A stretch of 33,044 nt of DNA from DASZYF01 sp035545535. GTDB lineage: Bacteria > Actinomycetota > Actinomycetes > Mycobacteriales > CAJCIY01. The notes below the pieces were generated by a model that was given only the letters and a program-made list of their open reading frames with translations, was not told where the DNA came from and searched no databases. Shown piece by piece: positions 1 through 8,363 of the stretch. Both the position numbers and the translations under genes were made by a program. Positions within the stretch are counted from its first letter, which is position 1. Each line of letters opens with the position of its first letter. The stretch spans positions 1 through 33,044 of the forward strand of contig DASZYF010000017.1 of the NCBI GenBank assembly GCA_035545535.1, given 5' to 3'.

Positions 1-2
1 TC

Positions 3-770
3 GTGCCCATCGACCAGGCCGCGGCCGCGCCGGGACCGCCGCCCGCACACGGCCGCACGAGCCCGCAGCGCCCCGCGCCGCGCCTCCCGTCGGCGACCCA
101 GGGTCCGGCCGCGCTGGGGCTCGACCTGTCCGGGCTGCGCCTGCGCGTGACCGCCGTCGGCATCCCCGCGCTCGCCCGGGCCGCCTACGTCCGCGCGGCC
201 GCGAGCGCCGACGCCGCGAAGCCCTCGTGCGGGCTCACGTGGCAGCAGCTCGCCGCGGTCGGCTACGTCACCTCCGAGCACGGCAGCCGCGGCGGCCGGC
301 ACCTCACGGCCGCCGGTGAGGCCCCGACTCCGCTGTTCGCCCCCCTGCTCGACGGCCACGCGGGCATCGAGTACGCCGACTCCGACCACGGCGCGCTCGA
401 CGGGAGCAGCAGGTTCGACCGTGGAGTCGGGCCGTTCGCGATCGTGCCGTTCGTCTGGCGCACCTGGGGTGCCGACGGCAACGGCGACGGCGTCCGAGAC
501 CCGCAGCAGATCGACGACGCCGCGCTCACGGCCGCCGACTTCCTCTGCGTCGCGACGCCGACGGTGCGCACCGGGGCCGGGTTCCACGCTGCGCTGCACA
601 CCTACGACTCCGACCTCGGCTTCGCGCAGACCGTCGCCGACGTCGCGCGTACCTACGCCGGTCTGCCCGCGCGGACGATCCTGCCGGCGCCGAAGGCCAA
701 GCACCGCAAGCGAGCCCAGCCACGGGTCGCGACCGCAGCGGTGTCGGGGGGCTTCGGCACGTCACCGTGA
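3..770 (+). CDS. Lytic transglycosylase-like (MltB/SLT-type) protein, possibly 5'-truncated
   Basis: The protein resembles the actinobacterial secreted lytic transglycosylase family that cleaves peptidoglycan. A CGLTWQQLAAVGYVTSEHG segment (about residues 75-95), a large GGRHL...ADSDHG...DGSSRFDRGVGPF region and the very typical GADGNGDGVRDPQQIDDAALTAADFLC block follow the family in order. Two family hallmarks are altered. The usual V-E-S-x-H-G, which carries the catalytic glutamate, reads V-T-S-E-H-G, and the usual GPMQFIPSTW reads GPFAIVPFVW. It may therefore be inactive or act differently. No signal peptide is visible; the GTG at 3 is the first in-frame start inside the window, so the true start may lie upstream. 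The C-terminus is basic and low-complexity. Confidence 0.7.
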   Translation: MPIDQAAAAPGPPPAHGRTSPQRPAPRLPSATQGPAALGLDLSGLRLRVTAVGIPALARAAYVRAAASADAAKPSCGLTWQQLAAVGYVTSEHGSRGGRHLTAAGEAPTPLFAPLLDGHAGIEYADSDHGALDGSSRFDRGVGPFAIVPFVWRTWGADGNGDGVRDPQQIDDAALTAADFLCVATPTVRTGAGFHAALHTYDSDLGFAQTVADVARTYAGLPARTILPAPKAKHRKRAQPRVATAAVSGGFGTSP

Positions 771-789
771 CGCTCCGGACATCTCCCGT

Positions 790-803
790 CCGCCGGCCGG
801 CGG
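790..803. terminator. Small GC palindrome, possible terminator
   Basis: CCGCCGGCCGGCGG is a perfect 14-base palindrome shortly after the stop of the transglycosylase-like gene. It has no T-run, so a terminator role is only a guess. The rest of the 771-885 gap shows nothing else. Confidence 0.25.
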
Positions 804-885
804 CAGGGTGTGGATCGCGAGGTGCGGTGCTCCGGACCGCAGGGGCGCCCGGTGGACACATCCGGCGGGCGGGTACGGTCCGCGC

Positions 886-1323
886 GTGGGAGAGAGGCGT
901 GTCTCGCGCTCGACGGTCGTCGCCGCTCCGCCCGACGCCGTCTTCGCCCTGCTCGCCGACCCCCGCCGGCACCCCGACTTCGACGGCTCCGGCATGGTGC
1001 GCCAGGCCTTCCACGCACCCGAGCGGCTGAGCCTCGGAGCGCACTTCGGCATGCGCATGCGGCTCGGGCTGCCCTACCCCGTGAAGAACACCGTCGTCGA
1101 GTTCGAGGAGGGGCGTCGCATCGCGTGGCGGCACTACGGCCGGCACGTCTGGCGCTACGAGCTGGAGCCGGTGCCGGGCGGTACCCGCATCACGGAGACC
1201 TTCGACTGGTCGAGCGCGCTCTCGCCGCTCGCGCTCGAGAAGAGCGGGTTCCCGGCGAAGAACCTGCACGCGATCGAGGCGACGCTGGCCCGGTTCGAGG
1301 AGCTGTTCGGCACCCTCCCCTGA
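886..1323 (+). CDS. SRPBCC (START/Bet v 1-like) family protein
   Basis: A 145-residue protein with the polyketide cyclase/SRPBCC pattern: an N-terminal strand with V-V-A-A-P-P-D-A-V-F-A-L-L-A-D-P-R-R-H-P-D-F-D, a middle R-I-A-W-R-H-Y-G strand, a E-P-V-P-G-G-T-R-I-T-E-T-F-D-W segment and a long C-terminal helix ending L-A-R-F-E-E-L-F. The fold binds hydrophobic ligands in a deep cavity; the ligand cannot be read from the sequence. The start is the GTG at 886, where homology to the family begins; the frame is open further upstream but that part overlaps the previous gene. A strong hairpin terminator follows the stop. Confidence 0.75.
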   Translation: MGERRVSRSTVVAAPPDAVFALLADPRRHPDFDGSGMVRQAFHAPERLSLGAHFGMRMRLGLPYPVKNTVVEFEEGRRIAWRHYGRHVWRYELEPVPGGTRITETFDWSSALSPLALEKSGFPAKNLHAIEATLARFEELFGTLP

Positions 1324-1341
1324 TGTGCCCGCGCGGAACGA

Positions 1342-1378
1342 CGAACCGCCCGTCCCCCAGCGGGGCACGGGCGGTTCG
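1342..1378. terminator. Bidirectional hairpin terminator
   Basis: A perfect 12-bp stem (CGAACCGCCCGT with ACGGGCGGTTCG) encloses a 13-base loop that can add a CCCC/GGGG pairing. It lies between the SRPBCC gene and the convergent sedolisin gene, so it probably ends both transcripts. There is no long T-run, as is common in high-GC actinobacteria. Confidence 0.75.
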
Positions 1379-1399
1379 CGTCGTGGTCGGGCGCAGCGC

Positions 1400-2743
1400 C
1401 TAGAAGACCGCGGCGCTCTTCGGGGTGCCGACTCCGGTCGGGCCGTCGTAGCCGGAGCCGGCCGTGCAGAGCTTGCTGTTGCTGCACGAGCCGTTGGTCC
1501 CGCTGGTCACGTCGTGGAACGAGCCGGCCGGAGCCGCGTAGATGAGGTTCGGGCCGTTGATCGCCGTGGTGCTGCCGCCCTGGGCGTAGATGGCGGCGAT
1601 GAGGGGGCTCGAGAGCGACGTGCCGCCGACCTCGACCCACCCGCTCTGGCCGGTGGTGTCGTAGACCGCGAGACCCGTGGCGGGGTCGGCGACCGCGGAC
1701 ACGTCGGACACGATGCGCTTGGCGCAGCCGCTGATCGTCGGCTGGCCGGCCGGCCGGTTCTCGTACGCCGAGCAGCCCGAGCCGGTGCCGGCGGGGTTCT
1801 GGCCGAGGAGCTTCTGCACGAAGCTCGGCGCCGCGCCCCACACGGTCTCGCTGTTCCACGTGTTGTTGCTGTTCACGACGAGGTGCGTGCCGCCGACGGA
1901 CGTGACGGTCGGGGCCGCGGCCGGGTACTCCACGCCGTAGCCCGAGTCACCGGCGCTGACGGTGATGGCGATGCCCGGGTGGGTGTAGTAGGTGGCCGTG
2001 GTGGTGGGGTCGCTGGAGGACTCGGCGCCGCCGTAGGAGTTGCTGATCGCCACGACGTGCTTGCCCGCGGGGTCGAGGTAGGCCGCCGCCTTGTTCACCG
2101 ATGCGCCGAGGTCGGCGGTCGTGGCGCTGTTCGCCTCGACGAGCAGGATGCGGCAGGCCGGGCAGGCCGCCGTGACCGCGTCGAGGTCGAGCGACTCCTC
2201 GAGCGCCCAGCCGCTGTCCGACGCCGGCAGGGCGGCGCCCTCGCCGACCTTCGTGAGAATGCAGCCGACCGTGCCGTCGGTGCAGTTGGACAGCCCCCAG
2301 GAGCTGCGGTAGGTGGCGAGGTCGCTCGCCGCGGTCGGGTCGTCGTAGGCGTCGACGACCGCGACGGTCGGGCCGGTGCCGACCCCCGCGGCCGGTGTGA
2401 GGCCGTAGGCGCCCTGGATCTGCGCGGGGCCGTACCCGCTGCCGGAGGGCGCGGCGTGCGGGTGCACCGTGACGTTCGCGGAGTCGTTCGTGATCGCGTT
2501 GCACGCGGCGTGCCCCGTGACGGGCAGGCCGCAGACGCGGGTGAGGTGCAGGCCGTCGACGACGGCCGAGACGGCGTCCTGGTGGGTGCCGACGACGGGG
2601 CCGCTGCTCGCACCGGCGCTGGGGACCGCGGCGATCCCCGCCGCAGCGGCGAGGGCGGCGCCGAGGGTCGCGGGGAGCAGCCGGCGCATCACCGTGCGGG
2701 CGCGCGCGGTCGGCCGGGCTGCGGGGGTTGGGGCGACGGACAT
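1400..2743 (-). CDS. Secreted S53 (sedolisin) family serine-carboxyl peptidase
   Basis: A 447-residue exported peptidase. Residues 1-46 form a signal peptide (RR pair, Ala-rich core). The S53 catalytic set is visible: E182 and D186 in WALEESLDLD, D266 in the SAGDSGYG oxyanion motif, and S376 in GGTSLSSP. The C-terminal FHDVTSGTNG and GSGYDGPTGVGTP segments match the calcium-binding end of the family. The catalytic domain begins near GYGPAQIQGAYGL (about residue 103), so the propeptide is only about 55 residues, much shorter than in classical sedolisins; that makes acid-triggered self-maturation uncertain. Six or more cysteines suggest disulfides. The ATG at 2743 is preceded by GGAGG at six bases. 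Divergent from the MMPL gene. Confidence 0.9.
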   Translation of the reverse strand: MSVAPTPAARPTARARTVMRRLLPATLGAALAAAAGIAAVPSAGASSGPVVGTHQDAVSAVVDGLHLTRVCGLPVTGHAACNAITNDSANVTVHPHAAPSGSGYGPAQIQGAYGLTPAAGVGTGPTVAVVDAYDDPTAASDLATYRSSWGLSNCTDGTVGCILTKVGEGAALPASDSGWALEESLDLDAVTAACPACRILLVEANSATTADLGASVNKAAAYLDPAGKHVVAISNSYGGAESSSDPTTTATYYTHPGIAITVSAGDSGYGVEYPAAAPTVTSVGGTHLVVNSNNTWNSETVWGAAPSFVQKLLGQNPAGTGSGCSAYENRPAGQPTISGCAKRIVSDVSAVADPATGLAVYDTTGQSGWVEVGGTSLSSPLIAAIYAQGGSTTAINGPNLIYAAPAGSFHDVTSGTNGSCSNSKLCTAGSGYDGPTGVGTPKSAAVF

Positions 2744-2908
2744 CCGAGTCCTCCGGGGCAGGTGGGTCGGGCTCCCGACGCGGGGGTTGCGGGGGTCGCC
2801 GGCCGGTGGGTGGTGGCGAGCAGTGTGCCCGGAATGTCACAGATCGGCCAACACCACGGCGATGATCACCCAACGGACCCGCCGGTGGCGATGTGGCCCA
2901 GATCACGG

Positions 2909-2942
2909 TTGACGCTGATAACTTGACGTCGCTAACTTAGCG
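2909..2942 (+). promoter_or_regulatory. Promoter and putative TetR operator of the MMPL-tetR operon
   Basis: Two tandem 14-bp units, TTGACGCTGATAAC and TTGACGTCGCTAAC, are directly abutted at 2909-2936. The first TTGACG fits a -35 box and TAACTT at 2933 a -10 box with an 18-bp spacer, placing the transcript start at or next to the ATG at 2945. The mRNA would thus be leaderless; no Shine-Dalgarno is seen. A perfect palindrome, CGCTAACTTAGCG (2930-2942), covers the -10 box and is a good candidate operator for the TetR regulator encoded by the second gene. Confidence 0.55.
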
Positions 2943-2944
2943 CC

Positions 2945-5245
2945 ATGCTCGCTCGCACCGGACGCTTCGCGCTCCGCCGCCGCCGCCCGATCCTGCTGGT
3001 CACCCTGCTCCTGCTCGTGCTGGCCGGCGCCGTCGGCGGCGCGGTGGCCAAGCACCTGTCCGCCAACGGCGGGTTCGACGACCCGTCGTCACCCTCGCTG
3101 CGGGCCTCCGCCGCGCTCCAGCAGCTCGGCGCCGGCGCCCCGCAGTACGTCGTGGTCGTCACCCCGCACGCCGGCAGTGCCACGGGCGGGGTCGCGAGCG
3201 AGGCCGCCACCGCGCAGGGCGAAGCGTTCACCCGCGACCTGCGCGCCCGCGTCCAGGCCGTCGCCGGCCCGCAGGCGGCGGCGTCGGTGCTGTCCTACTG
3301 GACCGCCGGGAAGCCCGCCGCGCTCGCGAGCACCGACGGCCGCGAGGCGATCGTGTCGGCCCGGCTGTCCGACGACGACGACACCGCGGTCAAGCGGGGG
3401 AAGGAGATCTCGAAGGGGCTGCACGCGGTCGCCGCGAAGGACGGCGTCGACATCGTGATCACCGGCCGGGCCGCGGTCTTCGGCGAGGTCAGCACGCGCA
3501 TCGAGCACGACCTCGTCACGGCCGAGTCGATCGCCATCCCCGTCACCGCGATCCTGCTCATCCTCGTCTTCGGCTCGGCGATCGCCGCGCTGCTGCCGCT
3601 CGCGATCGGTGTGCTCTCGATCCTCGGCTCGTTCGCGGTGCTGCGCATCCTCGTGTCGTTCACCGACGTGTCCGTGTACGCGACGAACCTCGCGACCTCG
3701 CTCGGCCTCGGGCTGGGCATCGACTACGGCTTGTTCATCCTCACCCGCTACCGCGAAGAGCTCGCCGCCGGGCGCGATCAGCAGGACGCGATCGTGCGCG
3801 CGGTGCGCACCGCCGGTCGCACGGTGCTGTTCTCCGCGGTCACGGTCGCCGCCGCGCTCGCGTCCCTCATGGTGTTCCCGCTGTACTTCCTGCGCTCGTT
3901 CGCCTACGCCGGAGTGGCGGCGACGATGATCTCGGCCGCGGCCTCGCTCGTCGTCCTGCCGGCCCTCATGGCGGTGCTCGGAAGCCGGCTCGACCGCTAC
4001 GACCTGCGCAAGCCGGTGCGACGGCTCCTGCGCCTCGGTCCGCCCCGGCCCGCCGGCCTCGGCCCCGAGGACGGCGGGATGTGGCACCGCATCGCGAGCT
4101 TCGTGATGAAGCGCCCCGTCATACTCGGTGGCACGGTCGTCGCCGTCCTGCTCGTCGTCGGAGCGCCGTTCGCGAAGGTGTCGTTCGGCCTGCCGGACGA
4201 CCGCGTCGAGCCGGCGTCGGCTGAGGCGCACCAGGGCGCCGACCTCCTGCGCAACGACTTCTCCAGCAACGTGTCCGAGGGCCTCTACGTCGTGGCGAAG
4301 GGCTCCCCCGCGAGCAACGCACAGCTCACCTCCTACGCCACCGCACTCTCATCAGTGGCCGGTGTCGATCACGTGGACGCGCTGACCGGGACGTTCGCGC
4401 ACGGCCGGCTCGTGGCGCCTCCCGGCATCGAGTCCAGGCTGTTCGCGACGCCCGGCGGGGCGTGGCTGCGCATCGCTCCGTCGGTCGAGCCCTACTCGAA
4501 GGCCGGCGAGCAGGTCGTGCACAAGATCCGCGCGGTGCCGTCGCCCTTCGACGGGGCCCTGCTCGGAGGCGACTCCGCGCAGCTCGTCGATTCCAAGCAC
4601 GCCATCGGCGGAGCGCTCCCCTGGGCCGCCGGGATCATCGTCGCGACGACCCTGCTCGTGCTGTTCCTGTTCACCGGGTCGGTCGTGCTGCCCTTCAAGG
4701 CGATCGTCATGACGCTGCTGTCGCTCTCGGCGACGTTCGGCGTGATGGTCTGGGGGTTCCAGCGCGGCCACCTCGCCGGCCTGCTCGGGTTCACCCCGAC
4801 CGGGACGCTCGACACCACCACGCCCGTGCTCGTCTTCTGCGTCGCGTTCGGCCTGTCGATGGACTACGAGGTCTTCCTGCTCTCCCGCATCCGCGAGGAG
4901 TACGTCGCCACCGGCGACAACGAGCACGCGGTCGCGTGGGGGCTCGAGCGGACCGGGCGGCTCGTGACCGCCGCCGGTGGGCTGCTCGCGCTCGTGTTCA
5001 TCGCGTTCACGTCGAGCACGATCACGTTCATCCAGCTGCTCGGCGTCAGCGCGGCGCTGGCGATCATCATCGACGCGACGCTCGTGCGCGCCGTGCTCGT
5101 GCCGTCGTTCATGCGGCTCATGGGGACAGCCAACTGGTGGGCGCCGGCGCCGCTGCGGCGGCTGCACGACAAGATCGGCCTGTCGGAGGCGACCGACGAC
5201 GATGGCGCAGTGATCGCGGCCGGCCAGGAGCTGGTGAACGCGTGA
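2945..5245 (+). CDS. MMPL/RND-family membrane transporter
   Basis: A 766-residue inner-membrane protein of the MMPL (mycobacterial membrane protein large) type, predicted to export lipids or other hydrophobic compounds by proton antiport. The family layout is clear: one N-terminal membrane helix (about residues 18-38), a large outer loop, a five-helix bundle containing GLGLGIDYGLFILTRYREE, a second helix and loop after about residue 390, and a second bundle with AFGLSMDYEVFLLSRIREEY. The paired D-Y motifs in these helices are the expected proton-relay sites. It is followed with a four-base overlap by a TetR gene, a common pairing in which the regulator represses its exporter. Substrate is unknown. 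Confidence 0.92.
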   Translation: MLARTGRFALRRRRPILLVTLLLLVLAGAVGGAVAKHLSANGGFDDPSSPSLRASAALQQLGAGAPQYVVVVTPHAGSATGGVASEAATAQGEAFTRDLRARVQAVAGPQAAASVLSYWTAGKPAALASTDGREAIVSARLSDDDDTAVKRGKEISKGLHAVAAKDGVDIVITGRAAVFGEVSTRIEHDLVTAESIAIPVTAILLILVFGSAIAALLPLAIGVLSILGSFAVLRILVSFTDVSVYATNLATSLGLGLGIDYGLFILTRYREELAAGRDQQDAIVRAVRTAGRTVLFSAVTVAAALASLMVFPLYFLRSFAYAGVAATMISAAASLVVLPALMAVLGSRLDRYDLRKPVRRLLRLGPPRPAGLGPEDGGMWHRIASFVMKRPVILGGTVVAVLLVVGAPFAKVSFGLPDDRVEPASAEAHQGADLLRNDFSSNVSEGLYVVAKGSPASNAQLTSYATALSSVAGVDHVDALTGTFAHGRLVAPPGIESRLFATPGGAWLRIAPSVEPYSKAGEQVVHKIRAVPSPFDGALLGGDSAQLVDSKHAIGGALPWAAGIIVATTLLVLFLFTGSVVLPFKAIVMTLLSLSATFGVMVWGFQRGHLAGLLGFTPTGTLDTTTPVLVFCVAFGLSMDYEVFLLSRIREEYVATGDNEHAVAWGLERTGRLVTAAGGLLALVFIAFTSSTITFIQLLGVSAALAIIIDATLVRAVLVPSFMRLMGTANWWAPAPLRRLHDKIGLSEATDDDGAVIAAGQELVNA

Positions 5246-5973
5246 CGACTGCTCCGGCGACGCCCCGCACCCGGGCCCGCCGCGGCGAGGGCGACCGGCT
5301 CCGCGACGAGCTGCTGGAAGCGACCGAGCAGCTCCTCGTCGAGGCCGGCGAGGCGGCCGTCACGGTGCGCGCGGTCGCCGCCCGCGTCGGCGTCTCCACC
5401 CCCGCCGTGTACCTGCACTTCGCGGACAAGCAGGCGCTCCTCGACGCCGTCTGCCTCGCGACGTGGGTCGGGCTCTCCGCCGCGATGCGCGCGGCCGCCG
5501 AGGGCATCGCCGACCCGTTCGAGGCGCTCCGCCGGCGCGGCCTGGCCTACGTGCAGTTCGGCCTCACCCACCGCGAGCAGTACCGCGTGCTGCTCATGCG
5601 GCCGCACGTCGACTGCACCGATCCGGACTGCCCCGTGCTCGCGGCGGGCCAGCGGGCCTGCGACGAGCTGACCGCCGCGGTCGAGCGCTGCGTCGAGCAG
5701 GGCGTGTTCCGGGTCGCGGACCCGTCGGACACGACGCTCGCGCTGTGGGCCGCAGCGCACGGCGTCGTCAGCCTCGTCATCAGCGGCGCCATCCCGGCGA
5801 TGGAGCGGGCCGACATCGACGCGCTCGCGGCCATGGCCATCGAGATGGCCGGGCTCGGCGCGGCGCTGCGCACCCGCCTGCCCGACGATGCCGATGACCG
5901 GGGCATCTGCAAGGACAGCGCCGCGCTGGTCGCGGGCCTCGACCTCCTGGCTGTGGGGTTGCCGCAGGGCTGA
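5242..5973 (+). CDS. TetR/AcrR family transcriptional regulator
   Basis: A 243-residue one-component repressor. After a basic, Arg-rich leader, residues about 20-65 form the TetR DNA-binding domain, with helix-turn-helix VTVRAVAARVGVSTPAVYLHFADKQALLDAV. The C-terminal half resembles the ligand-binding domain found in many actinobacterial members (DPFEALRRRGLAYVQFGLTHREQYRVLLM). It carries the unusual cysteine-rich stretch CTDPDCPVLAAGQRAC, which could be redox-sensitive or bind metal, though this is only inference. The GTG start overlaps the stop of the MMPL gene (GTGA), so translation is probably coupled. It likely represses the promoter ahead of the operon. Confidence 0.9.
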   Translation: MTTAPATPRTRARRGEGDRLRDELLEATEQLLVEAGEAAVTVRAVAARVGVSTPAVYLHFADKQALLDAVCLATWVGLSAAMRAAAEGIADPFEALRRRGLAYVQFGLTHREQYRVLLMRPHVDCTDPDCPVLAAGQRACDELTAAVERCVEQGVFRVADPSDTTLALWAAAHGVVSLVISGAIPAMERADIDALAAMAIEMAGLGAALRTRLPDDADDRGICKDSAALVAGLDLLAVGLPQG

Positions 5974-5976
5974 GCC

Positions 5977-6429
5977 CTACGCGCCGTCCGCCCACACCTC
6001 GCGGCCGGCGCGGGTGCGCTCGTCCGCCTTCATGCGGGCTTCGAAGACGTGCTTGCGGCCGCCCGCGAGCGCGTCGCGGGCCGCTTGTTCCACGTCCCGG
6101 AAGACCGACCAGTACCCGGTGTCGTACTCCTCCATGATCTGGTAGGTCCAGCGGCCGGGGAGGACGTTGCGACCGAGCAGCGTGGTGCGCAGGAGCTCCG
6201 CCTGCTCGGTGTGACCCGCCTTCTCGAACAGCTCGATGGCGTCACCGAGCGTCAGGTCGGCGTGGCCGATCTTCTGGTGGAAGTCGTAGAGGGCACCGCG
6301 GGACCGCTCCACCCACTCGAGGGCCTCCGACAGCTTGCCCAGGGCCTCGACGGTCTGGTCGTCGAGGTCCGGGGCGAGCATGTCGTCGGGCGAGCGGTCC
6401 GTCCCGGCGTGCGCGAAGTCGTCAGTCAC
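5977..6429 (-). CDS. Conserved hypothetical protein
   Basis: A 150-residue acidic, soluble, mostly helical protein that I do not recognise as a named family. It has a stretch with predicted helix-turn character (LSEALEWVERSRGALYDFHQKIGHADLTLGDA broken into two helices) followed by a conserved-looking RNVLPGRWTYQIMEEYDTGYW segment. No signal peptide or membrane segment is present. It starts with GTG, 21 bases after the ahcY stop, and is likely co-transcribed with it. Its stop lies three bases from the stop of the convergent TetR gene. The composition and codon use match the surroundings, so it looks like a genuine gene. Confidence 0.75.
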   Translation of the reverse strand: MTDDFAHAGTDRSPDDMLAPDLDDQTVEALGKLSEALEWVERSRGALYDFHQKIGHADLTLGDAIELFEKAGHTEQAELLRTTLLGRNVLPGRWTYQIMEEYDTGYWSVFRDVEQAARDALAGGRKHVFEARMKADERTRAGREVWADGA

Positions 6430-6450
6430 GCGCCGGAAGGTACCCGGCGC

Positions 6451-7929
<1,479 letters not shown>

Positions 7930-7973
7930 GCGGGTGCTCTCTCTTCTCTCGTGGGGTTGCGGCGGACGACCCG

Positions 7974-8339
7974 CTAGCGGGGTGCGGCAGCGGGTGAGAC
8001 GGCGGCCAGCCGGCGGTAGATGCCGGCGGACTCGGGCTCGGGGACGCGGTGCACTCCCCCGAACCAGGCGTCGACGCGGTGCGCGAGGTCGGGCTCGGTG
8101 CGCACGCGCCGCTCGTAGGCGAGGTCGGTGATGGAGATGTCCATCTCGGCGATGAGCTCCTTCATCTCCTTCAGGCGCTGGACCTGGCGGGGAGAGAAGC
8201 GGCGGTGACCGCCGGGCGAGCGCTGAGACGTGACCAGCCCGGACTTCTCGAGGTAGCGCAGCATCCGCGGCGACCAGCCCGTGGTCTCGACGGTCTCCTG
8301 CATGGTCAGGCCGCTCGCCGGACCCCCTGAGGCGCTCAT
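7974..8339 (-). CDS. MerR family transcriptional regulator
   Basis: A 121-residue protein with a MerR winged-helix domain at about residues 12-80: LTMQETVETTGWSPRMLRYLEKSGLVTSQRSPGGHRRFSPRQVQRLKEMKEL. The short C-terminal tail has no recognisable effector domain and no conserved metal-binding cysteines, so the signal is unknown. It is flanked by the MFS-CNMP gene upstream and ahcY downstream on the same strand. That position suggests, but does not prove, control of one-carbon metabolism. The ATG at 8339 has no clear Shine-Dalgarno; an adjacent -10-like box suggests a leaderless message. Confidence 0.9.
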   Translation of the reverse strand: MSASGGPASGLTMQETVETTGWSPRMLRYLEKSGLVTSQRSPGGHRRFSPRQVQRLKEMKELIAEMDISITDLAYERRVRTEPDLAHRVDAWFGGVHRVPEPESAGIYRRLAAVSPAAAPR

Positions 8340-8346
8340 CGCGGCA

Positions 8347-8352
8347 AAGTTA
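8347..8352 (-). promoter_or_regulatory. Possible leaderless promoter (-10) for the MerR gene
   Basis: Read on the minus strand, TGTGCTAACTTTGCCGCG runs into the ATG at 8339. TAACTT at 8347-8352 with an upstream TG gives an extended -10 box, and the predicted start falls on or beside the ATG. No -35 box was recognised. CACAGATGTG just upstream is a weak palindrome. Confidence 0.35.
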
Positions 8353-8363
8353 GCACATCTGTG

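Noticed and set aside
1325..2926. Long plus-strand open frame opposite the sedolisin gene
   Set aside because: It is opposite a gene with a full catalytic triad and signal peptide; its translation is low-complexity Arg/Gly/Ala typical of GC-rich antisense frames.
7930..7973. SAH riboswitch ahead of ahcY
   Set aside because: The 44-base gap is too short and has no conserved SAH-aptamer pairing; only a purine-rich ribosome site is seen.
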